A DNA stretch of 19,633 nt from Actinomycetales bacterium UBA1383 (GCA_002305415.1 DBQX01000103.1:1329-20961); one strand, 5' to 3'. Counted from the first letter of the stretch, positions 6,803-14,375 are shown. Numbers and translations: made by a program. Notes: generated from the letters alone by a model not told the origin.

Positions 6803-7374
6803 TGGTGCGGGTCAGCGGGCTGGCGAAGGCCTTCGGGGAGACGCGGGTGCTGGCCGGGCTCTCCCTCGACATCCCCGACGGCGCCACCACCGTCCTCATG
6901 GGTCCCAGCGGGGTCGGGAAGACCACCCTCGCGCACATCCTCCTCGGCCTGGTGCCGGCGGACTCCGGCACCGTGGCGGGCCTCGCGGGCCGGCGGCTCG
7001 CCGCCGTGTTCCAGGAGGACCGCCTCTGCGAGCAGCTCACGGCGGTCGGGAACGTGCGGCTCGTGCTGCACGGGAAGGCGGAGGCCGCCGTCGTCCGCGG
7101 CGAGCTGGCCGCCGTCGGCCTCGGCGACGACGACGTCGGCAAGCCCGTCAGCCAGCTGTCCGGGGGGCAGCGCCGCCGGGTCGCGATCGTGCGGGCGCTG
7201 CTCGCGGACGCGGACTTCGTCTGCCTCGACGAGCCGTTCAAGGGCCTGGACGAGGCCACGAAGGACCGTGTGATCGACTACGTGCGGGACCGCACGCGCG
7301 GGCGCACGGTCCTGCTCATCACGCACGACCCGGTTGAGGCGGAGAAGGTCGGGGGACGCATCGTGGGCCTCTGA
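6802..7374 (+). CDS. ABC importer ATP-binding protein
   Basis: This 190-residue ATPase has the complete set of ABC motifs: Walker A GPSGVGKT at 34-41, Q-loop Gln71 in VFQEDRL, signature LSGGQ at 119-123, Walker B VCLDEP with Asp143 and Glu144, D-loop GLDE and switch His175 in LLITHD. It powers the importer formed with the preceding permease and lipoprotein. It is short compared with TauB/SsuB/NrtD proteins (about 250 residues): the N-terminal part begins directly at the first strand and the C-terminal tail after the H-switch is almost absent, yet no essential motif is lost. The start ATG overlaps the permease stop by one base (TGATG). A start at GTG 6790 would add four residues but is less likely. 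This is the last gene of the trio. Confidence 0.93.
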   Translation: MVRVSGLAKAFGETRVLAGLSLDIPDGATTVLMGPSGVGKTTLAHILLGLVPADSGTVAGLAGRRLAAVFQEDRLCEQLTAVGNVRLVLHGKAEAAVVRGELAAVGLGDDDVGKPVSQLSGGQRRRVAIVRALLADADFVCLDEPFKGLDEATKDRVIDYVRDRTRGRTVLLITHDPVEAEKVGGRIVGL

Positions 7375-7471
7375 GTGCTCATTGACACCTCCCGGGAACG
7401 AGGCGAAGGCGGGCCGCGTCATCCCGGTCGCGCTGCTCCGGCCGGACGCCACCCACTCGGAGTGAGCGCTC
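7375..7471. other. Gap between convergent ABC ATPase and mrp D3 genes
   Basis: The 97-bp gap separates two convergent transcripts and should contain termination signals for both. I see only a short inverted repeat GTGAG-CGCT-CTCAC (7463-7476) that overlaps the D3 stop codon and no T-runs. Termination is probably Rho-dependent or relies on structures too weak to see by eye. Confidence 0.3.
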
Positions 7472-9148
7472 TCACGGCAGGGTGACCAGCCGGATGAACA
7501 GCCAGACGGCAACGCCCACCCCGAGCAGCACCAGCCCGGTCACCGGCAGCTTCCGCAGGCGTGACTCCACCCGGGCGACCAGGGCGCCGGGGACACCCGG
7601 CCCGGCCGACGCGGTGGGGACGCCAGGCCCGGCCGGCGCGGTGCCGGAAGTGGGGCGCACGCTCCCCAGCGCGCGGCCCGCGGCCGCCAGCGCGCCCACG
7701 ACGGCACCCACCGCCCGCTCCAGCGGCACCACGATGTCCCCCTCCGGGATCGCCGGCGCCCGCAGCCGCCGCGCGAGCACGACCACCGCGGCGGCGAGCA
7801 GCAGCGGCCACGTCGCGTCCCAGAGCGAGGAGGCCGACGGGGCTGACGCGAGGCCCCGGGAGGCGGCCCACGCCCACGGCACCACCAGGCCCGCCCCGGC
7901 GAGGACCGGCCACGCCGGGTGGAGCGGTGCGTCCGAGATGTCCGCGGCGGCGATCCGCCAGGCCCGCCAGAGCAGCAGCGCGGTGGCCGCGGAGCTCACC
8001 GAGAGCAGGGTGATCACGATTCCCGGCACGCTCCCGTAGAGGGCGTCCTTCAGGAGCGACTTCGCGAGGTAGCCGGAGGTGAACGGGGCCGCCGCGAGGG
8101 CGAGCGCGGAGGCGGCGAACAGGGCGAGCCGCACCCGGCTGGCCCCGGGAGCGCACGCCGCGGCGAGGAAGAGCGCCCCCTTGTTGAGCCCGTGGTGCAG
8201 CGCGAACAGTCCGAGCGTGGTGGCCACGAGCCCGGCGCTGGCACCCCCGAGGTAGCCGGCGGAGAAGCCGGCGAGCACCAGCCCCATCTGGCTCACGGTG
8301 GAGTAGGCCAGCACGGTCTTCAGCCGCGACTGTGTCAGGCCCAGCAGCACCCCGCCGAAGGCGGTGAGGAGCCCGAGGACCAGGAGGAACCACCCGGCAC
8401 GCGGCCCCTCCAGGCCCGGGGCCGGCGCGAGCCGCAGCCAGCCCACCAGGCCCGCCTTGACGATCACGCCGGAGAGGATGGCACTGGCGGGCACCGGGGC
8501 GATGGGGTGGGCCAGCGGCAGCCAGAAGTGCAGCGGGATGATGCCGAGCTTGACGGCGAACCCGGCCAGGAACAACGCGGCCGCCGCCGCCCGCGCCGGC
8601 GCGTTCGCCGGATCGAGCAGGGTGGCGAACTCGACGTTGCCGAACCGGCCCGCGATCAGGATGACGCCCGAGAGGATCGCGGCCTCGCCGGCGATCGCCA
8701 TGACGAGGTAGACGCGCCCGGCCCGGAACGCGGCGGCGGTACGGGACTCCACCACCATCAGGTAGGCGGAGAGGCTGACCACGACGTAACCGGCGTAGAA
8801 CGCGCTCAGGTTCTGCGCGAGCAGCGCCAGCGCCATGCCCAGCAGCGAGGCGTACCACCCGATCCAGAAGGACCGCGAGGCGCCGGCGAGGCGGTCGCGC
8901 GCCAGCCACCCGGCGAGGCCCCACGCGAGCGCGGTGAGCGCGAGGACGGGAAGCGTGACGTCGTCGGCCCCGAGGCGCATCCCGAGCAGCACGGGCGGGA
9001 GGTCCACCGCCTCCCCGCCCGCGAGCGGCACGAGGAGGGCGAGCGGGACGAGCGGCGCCACCCACACGGCCGTCCGCAGCGCGCGGCCGCCCGCCATCGT
9101 GGCGAGCAGCGCCACGAGGGGGGTCAGGAGGACGACGGCGGCGCTCAC
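7472..9148 (-). CDS. Third MnhD/NuoL-type antiporter subunit (D3), last gene of mrp operon
   Basis: This 558-residue polytopic protein of the proton-translocating NuoL/M/N-MrpA/D family has about 14 or more hydrophobic segments. It retains the TM7 lysine (Lys200 in FAVKLGIIPLHFWLPLAHP), a TM8 lysine (Lys231 in GVIVKAG) and a later lysine in SGYLAKSLLK. The TM5 glutamate present in the other two D-type subunits of this operon is replaced: the aligned stretch reads AGYVVVSLSAYL, with Val122 at that place. After the core there is a C-terminal extension containing a 27-bp tandem duplication and a last hydrophobic segment (about residues 530-556). GTG 9148 overlaps the upstream stop by 4 nt (GTGA). 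As the third NuoL-like subunit it may stand in for MrpA's N-terminal part (inference). The gene converges on the ABC ATPase gene. Confidence 0.85.
   Translation of the reverse strand: MSAAVVLLTPLVALLATMAGGRALRTAVWVAPLVPLALLVPLAGGEAVDLPPVLLGMRLGADDVTLPVLALTALAWGLAGWLARDRLAGASRSFWIGWYASLLGMALALLAQNLSAFYAGYVVVSLSAYLMVVESRTAAAFRAGRVYLVMAIAGEAAILSGVILIAGRFGNVEFATLLDPANAPARAAAAALFLAGFAVKLGIIPLHFWLPLAHPIAPVPASAILSGVIVKAGLVGWLRLAPAPGLEGPRAGWFLLVLGLLTAFGGVLLGLTQSRLKTVLAYSTVSQMGLVLAGFSAGYLGGASAGLVATTLGLFALHHGLNKGALFLAAACAPGASRVRLALFAASALALAAAPFTSGYLAKSLLKDALYGSVPGIVITLLSVSSAATALLLWRAWRIAAADISDAPLHPAWPVLAGAGLVVPWAWAASRGLASAPSASSLWDATWPLLLAAAVVVLARRLRAPAIPEGDIVVPLERAVGAVVGALAAAGRALGSVRPTSGTAPAGPGVPTASAGPGVPGALVARVESRLRKLPVTGLVLLGVGVAVWLFIRLVTLP
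7589..7642. repeat. 27-bp direct tandem duplication inside the D3 subunit gene
   Basis: Two adjacent 27-bp copies (7589-7615 and 7616-7642) match at 24 of 27 positions. Read on the minus strand they encode the nine-residue repeats TASAGPGVP and TAPAGPGVP in a Gly/Pro/Ala-rich linker before the last transmembrane segment. The unit is a multiple of three, so the frame is kept. It looks like a recent slippage or duplication in a flexible loop and could vary in copy number between strains. Confidence 0.8.
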
Positions 9149-10641
9149 GGGACGTACACCTCCACCACGTCGATCACCCAGGTGAGCGGGCTGAGGGTGA
9201 ACCCGGTCAGGAGGCCGGCGGCGAGCGCGAGCGCGGCGGTGAAGACGGCCGGGGCCACGAGGCCGATCACCTCGGCGCGGCTCACGGCGTGGCCGCCGGG
9301 CCACGACTCCGGCACGGGGTGCAGCCACATGCGCTTCAGGATCGGGAGGAAATAGGCGGCGTTGAGCAGCGTGCTCGTCACGAGCACCCCCACCACCCAG
9401 GTCTGGCCGGTCTCCACGGACCCGAGGCCGATGTGCCACTTGCTGACGAACCCGGCGATGGGGGGCAGGCCGATCATGCCGAGCGCCCCCACCGTGAACG
9501 CCCCGGAGCTCCACGGCAGGCGGCGGCCGACGCCGTCGAGCTGGTCGATCCGGGTCACGCCGAGGAGCGCGGCGAAGATCCCGGCGCCGAAGAACAGGGT
9601 GATCTTCATGAGGCCCTGGTGGACGAGGTGGACCATGCCGCCGGTGGTCGCGATGGCGCCCCCCACCGCCACGCCGAGCGCGATGTAGGAGACCTGGCTG
9701 ACGGTGGAGAACGCGAGCCGCTTCTTCAGGTCGGTCTGGTAGAGCGCCAGCACGGAGCCGTAGACGATCGTGACGGCGGCCACGACGGCGAGAACGGTGT
9801 CCATCCCGAGTTCGTGGGCGAAGGACGGGCCGTAGACGTCCTCGACGAGCCGCACCAGCCCGAACGCCCCGGCCTTCACCACGGCGACGGCGTGGAGCAG
9901 TGCGCTCACGGGCGCGGGGGCCACCATGGCCTTGGGCAGCCAGGAGTGCAGCGGGACGAGGGCGGCCTTCACGCCCATCCCGACCATGAGGAGCACGAAG
10001 ATCACCTGGAGCTCCCCGCGGTGGGCGGTGTCGAGGTCGGCGAGGTAGCCGCCCACCGTGAAGTCCTGGATGCCGCTGAGGCCGTAGAGCCAGATGATGC
10101 CGAACAGGAACACGGCGCTACCGCCGAGGGTGTAGCGCAGGTAGGTGCGGCCGCCCTGGAAGGCGGCCGTGGTGCCGGAGTGCACCACGAGCGGCCAGGT
10201 GGCGAGCGTGAGGAGCTCGTAGAACAGGAAGAAGGTGAAGAGGTTGCCGGCGGAGGCCACGCCCATGGTGGCGGCCACGCAGATGCTGAAGAACCCGAAG
10301 AACCGGGCCCTGTTCGGGGAGTTCTCGAGGTAGGCGATCGCGTAGATCGTGGTCACGAGCCAGAGGACGGCGGACAGCGTGGAGAAGAGCAGGCTGAGGG
10401 CGTCCGTGCGGAGCACCAGTTCCAGCGTGGGCAGGAGGGCGAGCCGGAACTCCGGCTCACGCCCGTCCAGCACCACCATCGCGATCACGCCGATGAGGGC
10501 GAGCTTGACCACGGCGGCGCCGATGTTGAGGGTGATGCGCAGCACCTGGCGCTTCTCCCCCGCGAGGAAGATGAGCACGCCGGCGAGCAGCGAGACGGAC
10601 ATGACCGCCAGCGGCAGCAGCGAGTCGAAGGTGGTGGTCAC
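9145..10641 (-). CDS. Second MnhD/NuoM-type antiporter subunit (D2)
   Basis: This 498-residue polytopic membrane protein of the NuoL/M/N-MrpA/D family couples cation exchange to proton movement. It keeps the key charged residues of a proton path: Glu142 in TM5 (FLFYELLTLATWP), Lys225 in TM7 (GMGVKAALVPLHSWLPKA), His250 and Lys256 in TM8 (LLHAVAVVKAG) and a C-terminal-half lysine in FVSKWH. The spacing and the LPKAMVAPAPVSALLHA block are closer to NuoL/MrpA than to classic MrpD. The GTG at 10641 is chosen because it makes a 4-nt GTGA overlap with the upstream mnhD stop. The stop overlaps the next gene by 4 nt. Since no full-length MrpA (about 750-800 residues) is present, this subunit may play the MrpA N-domain role. 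Confidence 0.87.
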   Translation of the reverse strand: MTTTFDSLLPLAVMSVSLLAGVLIFLAGEKRQVLRITLNIGAAVVKLALIGVIAMVVLDGREPEFRLALLPTLELVLRTDALSLLFSTLSAVLWLVTTIYAIAYLENSPNRARFFGFFSICVAATMGVASAGNLFTFFLFYELLTLATWPLVVHSGTTAAFQGGRTYLRYTLGGSAVFLFGIIWLYGLSGIQDFTVGGYLADLDTAHRGELQVIFVLLMVGMGVKAALVPLHSWLPKAMVAPAPVSALLHAVAVVKAGAFGLVRLVEDVYGPSFAHELGMDTVLAVVAAVTIVYGSVLALYQTDLKKRLAFSTVSQVSYIALGVAVGGAIATTGGMVHLVHQGLMKITLFFGAGIFAALLGVTRIDQLDGVGRRLPWSSGAFTVGALGMIGLPPIAGFVSKWHIGLGSVETGQTWVVGVLVTSTLLNAAYFLPILKRMWLHPVPESWPGGHAVSRAEVIGLVAPAVFTAALALAAGLLTGFTLSPLTWVIDVVEVYVP

Positions 10642-12083
10642 GGGGTCACCCCCGGCGGGAGGCCCATGTTCACGAACTCGACGAACGGTGTGCCCATGAC
10701 CCCGAGCGCGATCGCCCCGAGCGCGAGGGACAGGGCGGCCACGCTGGCGGTACGGGGTGGCGCGGCAAACCCGGGGGCCTCGACCTCGCCGGACCGGAAC
10801 GAGGTCAGCACGATCACCCGGAAGACGTAGGCCGCCGCGAGCAGGCTGCCCACCAGCAGGACCGCCATCCAGATCCAGCCCTCCTGCTCCCACGCGGCCG
10901 TCAGCAGCAGCCACTTGGCGAGGAAGCCGCCGCTCGGGGGCAGGCCCATGATGCTCACGCCCGCGAGGCCGAAGGCGAACAGGTCGAGCGGCGCCCTGCG
11001 GTCCAGGTTGCCGATGCGCCGCAGCTCGTCCGTGCCGAAGGCCCGCAGGATGTTGGCGGCGGCGAGGAACATGGCCGCCTTGGCGACCCCGTGGGACACG
11101 ATCTGCAGCGTGGCGCCCCGGAACCCCTGGGCGCTGGCGAGCGGGAAGATCAGCATGATGTAGCCGAGCTGCGCCACCGTGGAGTACGCGACCATCATCT
11201 TCAGGCGCTCCTGGGTGAACGCCGCCACGGACCCGTACAGGATCGCCGCCGCGCCGAGCGCGCCGAGCACCACGCCGGCGTCGTCCAGCTCCCAGGTGGC
11301 GCCCGTCCAGAACCACAGACGGATGAGGATGTAGAGGGTGGTCTTGACCACCAGCGCCGAGAGCACCGCGCTCACGGGCCCGGGGGCGTTGCCGTGGGCG
11401 GCGGGCAGCCAGACGTGGAGCGGGAAGATCGCGGACTTCAGCAGCAGCCCCATCACGAGCAGGGTGATGGCCACGACGGCGAGCGGCCCTCCCTGGAGGC
11501 GGTCGCCGAGCTGGTAGAGGTCGAGGGTGCCGGCCTGGCCGTAGAGCATGCCGGTGGCCAGCAGGTAGAGCAGCGACGCCAGCAGCCCGAGCAGCAGGTA
11601 CCGCATCGCGGCGAACATGGCGTCCGGCTTGCCCGCGAGCGTGATCATCCCCACCGCGCTGAGCGTGACGAGCTCCAGCGTGACGTACAGGTTGAACAGG
11701 TCCGCCGAGAGGAACAGGGCGTTGATGCTGCCCACGAGGATGAGCCACAGCGCCCAGAACGTGGAGCCCCGGACCTCGCCGATGCGGAAGCTGGTGACCG
11801 AGTGCAGGGTGACGCCGAGCCCCACCACGGCGTTCAGCCACAGCATCACCACGGCGAGGGCGTCCACCCGCCACCGGATCCCGAGCGGTGCCTCCCAGCC
11901 GCCGATCGCCACCTCGACGACGCCGCCCGTCCAGACCTCCGCCGTCAGCGGTACCAGCAGGGCCGGCATCGCCAGCAGCACCGCGAGCGCGAGCGCGAGG
12001 GCGGCGCGCCCCCGGAGCAGGAGCACCACCAGGGCGGTGAGGATCGGCAGGAGGACGAGCAGCGCGGGCAGGGTGGCGATCAT
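10638..12083 (-). CDS. mnhD: Na+/H+ antiporter subunit D (MnhD/MrpD)
   Basis: This 481-residue membrane subunit has about 14 hydrophobic segments and is homologous to NuoM/NuoN. Glu137 lies in TM5 (NLYVTLELVTLSAVG) and Lys216 in TM7 (GLLLKSAIFPLHVWLPAAHG), the positions known to be essential for antiport in MrpD; Lys247 (LSALVVKTT) and the FLAKW lysine in the C-terminal half are also present. The HGNAPGPVSAVLSALVVK block is characteristic of MrpD. It works in a membrane complex with MnhA-, B-, C-, E-, F- and G-type subunits to exchange Na+ or K+ for protons. ATG 12083 overlaps the mnhC stop by 4 nt (ATGA), which indicates translational coupling. This is the most conventional of the three D-type subunits. 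Confidence 0.92.
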   Translation of the reverse strand: MIATLPALLVLLPILTALVVLLLRGRAALALALAVLLAMPALLVPLTAEVWTGGVVEVAIGGWEAPLGIRWRVDALAVVMLWLNAVVGLGVTLHSVTSFRIGEVRGSTFWALWLILVGSINALFLSADLFNLYVTLELVTLSAVGMITLAGKPDAMFAAMRYLLLGLLASLLYLLATGMLYGQAGTLDLYQLGDRLQGGPLAVVAITLLVMGLLLKSAIFPLHVWLPAAHGNAPGPVSAVLSALVVKTTLYILIRLWFWTGATWELDDAGVVLGALGAAAILYGSVAAFTQERLKMMVAYSTVAQLGYIMLIFPLASAQGFRGATLQIVSHGVAKAAMFLAAANILRAFGTDELRRIGNLDRRAPLDLFAFGLAGVSIMGLPPSGGFLAKWLLLTAAWEQEGWIWMAVLLVGSLLAAAYVFRVIVLTSFRSGEVEAPGFAAPPRTASVAALSLALGAIALGVMGTPFVEFVNMGLPPGVTP

Positions 12084-12364
12084 TCGAGGTCCGTCCTGCC
12101 GGTCTCGCGGAAGATCCGCACGAGCAGGGCGAGGGCGAACGCCGTCGAGGCGACCGCGATGACGATCCCGGTGAGCACGAGAGCCTGGGCGACCGGGTCC
12201 GGCCCGGTCTCCACCCCACCGGACGCCGCGACGATGAGGATGAAGGCCGCGCTCCCCATCACGTTGAGGGCGATGATCTTGCGCAGCAGGTGGCGGGACA
12301 TGAGGACGCCGTAGAGGCCGACGGCGAACACCGCCGCGGCCGCGATCACGTACGCGCCGCTCAC
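12080..12364 (-). CDS. mnhC: Na+/H+ antiporter subunit C (MnhC/MrpC, NuoK-like)
   Basis: This small 94-residue protein has three transmembrane segments, at about 3-20, 27-48 and 60-84. Diagnostic blocks are VGLYGVLMSRHLLRKIIALN and PVAQALVLTGIVIAVASTAFALAL, matching the NuoK/MrpC family. It sits between the B-type and D subunits in the order known for Mrp operons and forms part of the membrane arm. GTG 12364 is chosen because it overlaps the upstream stop by 4 nt (GTGA), and upstream in-frame sequence is merely the shadow of the neighbouring gene. It is a little shorter than typical MrpC (about 110-115 residues), mainly at the C-terminus. Confidence 0.92.
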   Translation of the reverse strand: MSGAYVIAAAAVFAVGLYGVLMSRHLLRKIIALNVMGSAAFILIVAASGGVETGPDPVAQALVLTGIVIAVASTAFALALLVRIFRETGRTDLE

Positions 12365-13293
12365 GGGGCACCCCGCCGGAGGTGATCGGCGCGGGCGAAG
12401 AGCAGCGTGAGCGTCACCGCGATCGAGATCATCATCGCGGTCTCCACCAGGTAGATGGCCCACTTGCCCGGCATGTCCAGCAGCGGTCGCCCGGTGAGGG
12501 TCACGCCGAGGCCCACCAGGATGAACACGCCCACGCCGGTCACGGCCAGCAGGCTGGTCAGGCGTCCGGTCTCGACGGCGGGCACCAGCCGGCCGCTCAG
12601 GACAAGGAGTACGCCGGCGGCGGCGAGCACCGCGCCGCCCTGGAAGGCGCCCCCGGGGCGATCCGCCCCGACCACGAGGAGGTGCACGGCCACCACCACG
12701 GCGAGCGGGACCACCACGAGCAGCATCCCGTTCAGGACGGGGGTGGACCGCGGGATGGTGACCAGGTCGTCCGGTGGGACGTCCGCCCGCACCGCGCGGG
12801 CGCCGAGCAGCGCCACGAGCAGGACCACCATCTCGAGGAGGGTGTCGAGGTTCCGGAACACGAGCAGCACCCCGGTGACGGGGTTGCCCAGCCCGGTGGC
12901 CGGCAGCTCCGCGAGCACCTGGCCGCCCGCGGCGTCGCCGACCGGGGTGGCCGTCAGGGTCACCCACCCGATCGAGACTGCCAGCGCGGCCGCGAACGCC
13001 GCCTCGACGATCGCGAGGCGACGGCGTGCCTCCAGGCGCTCCGCCGCCTCCTCCCCAGCGATCGTGACGAGCCGGCGGTAGGCCACGAGCAGGAGCGCGC
13101 CCGTGAGTCCCGCGCCGATCGCGGCCTCGGCGAGCGCCACGTCCGGTGCGCCGAGCCGGGCCCACACCAGCGCGACCACGAGCCCGAAGAACACGAAGGC
13201 GATGATCGCGTCGAAGATGCGGCGGCTCGCGATGACCACCACGCTCATGGCGACGAGCGCGAGGGCGAGCAGCGGGTCGAGGACGGCGCCCAT
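12361..13293 (-). CDS. mnhB: Fused MbhD (DUF4040) + MbhE + MrpB antiporter subunit
   Basis: This 310-residue membrane protein carries three modules normally found as the MrpA C-terminus plus MrpB. Residues 1-72 are a DUF4040/MbhD-like unit (ASRRIFDAIIAFVFFGLVVALVWARLGAPDVALAEAAIGAG). After a charged linker (76-92), residues about 93-166 form an MbhE-like unit with VFRNLDTLLEMVVLLVALLG, comparable to the FRGxDTxGE stretch that ends MrpA. Residues about 180-310 are an MnhB domain with GADRPGGAFQGGAVLAAAG and GKWAIYLVETAMMIS. Sequence blocks are seen; the module names follow the Mbh/Mrp families. ATG 13293 shares one base with the mnhG stop (TGATG), and the stop overlaps mnhC by 4 nt. The fusion would supply the lateral part of MrpA that is otherwise missing from this operon. 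Confidence 0.88.
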   Translation of the reverse strand: MGAVLDPLLALALVAMSVVVIASRRIFDAIIAFVFFGLVVALVWARLGAPDVALAEAAIGAGLTGALLLVAYRRLVTIAGEEAAERLEARRRLAIVEAAFAAALAVSIGWVTLTATPVGDAAGGQVLAELPATGLGNPVTGVLLVFRNLDTLLEMVVLLVALLGARAVRADVPPDDLVTIPRSTPVLNGMLLVVVPLAVVVAVHLLVVGADRPGGAFQGGAVLAAAGVLLVLSGRLVPAVETGRLTSLLAVTGVGVFILVGLGVTLTGRPLLDMPGKWAIYLVETAMMISIAVTLTLLFARADHLRRGAP

Positions 13294-13586
13294 CACGACG
13301 GGCCCTCCACGGTGGAGCGGGCGTGCCGGGCCAGCAGGGTGGCCGAGGTGGTGGCGGTGACGAGGCCCGAGACCCACACGAGGAGGATCAGGAGCACGGT
13401 GCGGATGCCGTCGGCGAGCAGGGCCATCGAGAGGCAGACGAGGAACAGGCCCACGTTGTCCGCCTTGGTGAGGGCGTGCAGGCGGGTGAAGACGTCGGGG
13501 AAGCGCAGGAGGCCCACGGTGCCCGCCCCGTAGAAGGCGCAGCCCGCCACGAGCAGGACCACGGCCACCACGTCGAGGGCGCTCAC
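13293..13586 (-). CDS. mnhG: Na+/H+ antiporter subunit G (MnhG/MrpG)
   Basis: This 97-residue protein has three hydrophobic segments. The family block FYGAGTVGLLRFPDVFTRLHALTKADNVGLF is almost textbook MnhG/PhaG. It is a small membrane subunit required for assembly or activity of Mrp antiporters. GTG 13586 is selected because it gives a 4-nt GTGA overlap with the mnhF stop; the open frame continues upstream, but only as the shadow of mnhF. Its stop shares one base with the ATG of the next gene. Length is near the family norm (about 100-120). Confidence 0.93.
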   Translation of the reverse strand: MSALDVVAVVLLVAGCAFYGAGTVGLLRFPDVFTRLHALTKADNVGLFLVCLSMALLADGIRTVLLILLVWVSGLVTATTSATLLARHARSTVEGPS

Positions 13587-13849
13587 GGCTCGCCCTCCCT
13601 CGGGGACCGGCCGGTGAACGCGAGCGTGATCACGGCCGCGAGGAGCACGAACAGCAGGGCGACGGTCCGCAGCGAGGGCAGGTCCAGCCACTGGGCCATG
13701 ATCAGCAGCATCGCCACGGTGGTGGACCCGAACAGGACGGCCGGGAGGATGCGGTCGGTGACGGTCGGCCCGCGGACCACGCGCCAGAGCCCCGCCACGA
13801 GATTCACGAGGAGGAACACCACCGCGGCGCCGAGGGCAGTGTCCATCAT
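13583..13849 (-). CDS. mnhF: Na+/H+ antiporter subunit F (MnhF/MrpF)
   Basis: This 88-residue protein has three transmembrane segments. The signature RVVRGPTVTDRILPAVLFGSTTVAML lies between the first and second and is typical of MrpF (G-P-t-x-x-D-R). Two adjacent ATG codons are present; the first (13849) overlaps the mnhE stop by 4 nt (ATGA) and is taken as the start, and 13846 would remove one residue. It belongs to the small-subunit set E-F-G of the antiporter and acts in the cytoplasmic membrane. Confidence 0.92.
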   Translation of the reverse strand: MMDTALGAAVVFLLVNLVAGLWRVVRGPTVTDRILPAVLFGSTTVAMLLIMAQWLDLPSLRTVALLFVLLAAVITLAFTGRSPREGEP

Positions 13850-14358
13850 GGCGCGGTGGGGTGGAAGAGCCGGGCGATCCGGGCCTCGAGGTCGCGGGCC
13901 TCCGCCGTCGCGTCCCCGACCAGCGAGTGCAGCACGAGGGTGCGGCCGTCCTCCTCCATGTCCACGGACAGGGTGCCGGGCGGGAGGCTGAGGGTGCCCA
14001 TCAGCAGCCCCTGGGGAAGCCCGGGGGGCAGGCTGGTGCGGTGCCGGAAGAAGCCCGGCTCGATCGGCAGCGAGGGCCGCAGCGCCCGCCCCGCGACGTC
14101 GGCGCCGCCGCGGAACGACTCGAGCACGAAGTACCCGGCGAAACCGAGAGCCCGGAGGGGGCGCAGCCGCGGCAGCCAGGACTGCGCGAGGAGCGCGGGG
14201 ACCAGGGCCGCCACCGCCGCCGTCAGGACCCCCACCACGAGGAACTCCAGTCCGTTGAGGAGCACCCAGGCCAGGAGCAGGCCGACGAAGGCGGCCGACC
14301 ACCAGCCTGGACGGTTGACGGGGGCGGACGCCTGCGCGGAGGGCCCGGCGAGCGGCAT
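13846..14358 (-). CDS. mnhE: Na+/H+ antiporter subunit E (MnhE/MrpE), first gene of mrp operon
   Basis: This 170-residue subunit has two or three N-terminal hydrophobic segments (about 20-60), then LGFAGYFVLESFRGGADVAGRAL and a soluble part with LPQGLLMGTLSLPPGTLSVDMEEDGRTLVLHSL, a match to the MrpE family (the NSITLTPGTLSVD block, here GTLSLPPGTLSVD). ATG 14358 is preferred over upstream in-frame codons because a TACAGT -10 box ends six bases before it, implying a leaderless mRNA; GGAG is present but only two bases away, too close for a normal ribosome site. The stop overlaps mnhF by 4 nt. As the first gene it carries the only visible promoter of the seven-kilobase antiporter operon. Confidence 0.9.
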   Translation of the reverse strand: MPLAGPSAQASAPVNRPGWWSAAFVGLLLAWVLLNGLEFLVVGVLTAAVAALVPALLAQSWLPRLRPLRALGFAGYFVLESFRGGADVAGRALRPSLPIEPGFFRHRTSLPPGLPQGLLMGTLSLPPGTLSVDMEEDGRTLVLHSLVGDATAEARDLEARIARLFHPTAP

Positions 14359-14364
14359 GGCTCC

Positions 14365-14370
14365 ACTGTA
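14365..14370 (-). promoter_or_regulatory. mnhE: -10 box of the mrp operon (leaderless start)
   Basis: On the minus strand TACAGT (14370 to 14365) is followed by exactly six bases and then the mnhE ATG. The best -35 at 17-bp spacing is TGGGGA (14393-14388), only three of six consensus matches. A transcription start at the A of the ATG would give a leaderless message. The spacing repeats that of the tetR-family promoter in this window. Confidence 0.5.
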
Positions 14371-14375
14371 GATGA

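Noticed and set aside
7919..12314. Long plus-strand frames opposite the antiporter genes (7919-9355, 9289-10830, 11091-12314)
   Set aside because: They are rich in His/Gln/Glu/Arg/Gly/Asp because they are antisense to hydrophobic membrane segments; no family resemblance.
7472..14358. Membrane-bound hydrogenase or complex I
   Set aside because: Although the antiporter module is Mbh-like, no NiFe-hydrogenase, quinone-site (NuoH-like) or iron-sulfur subunit is present in the window.
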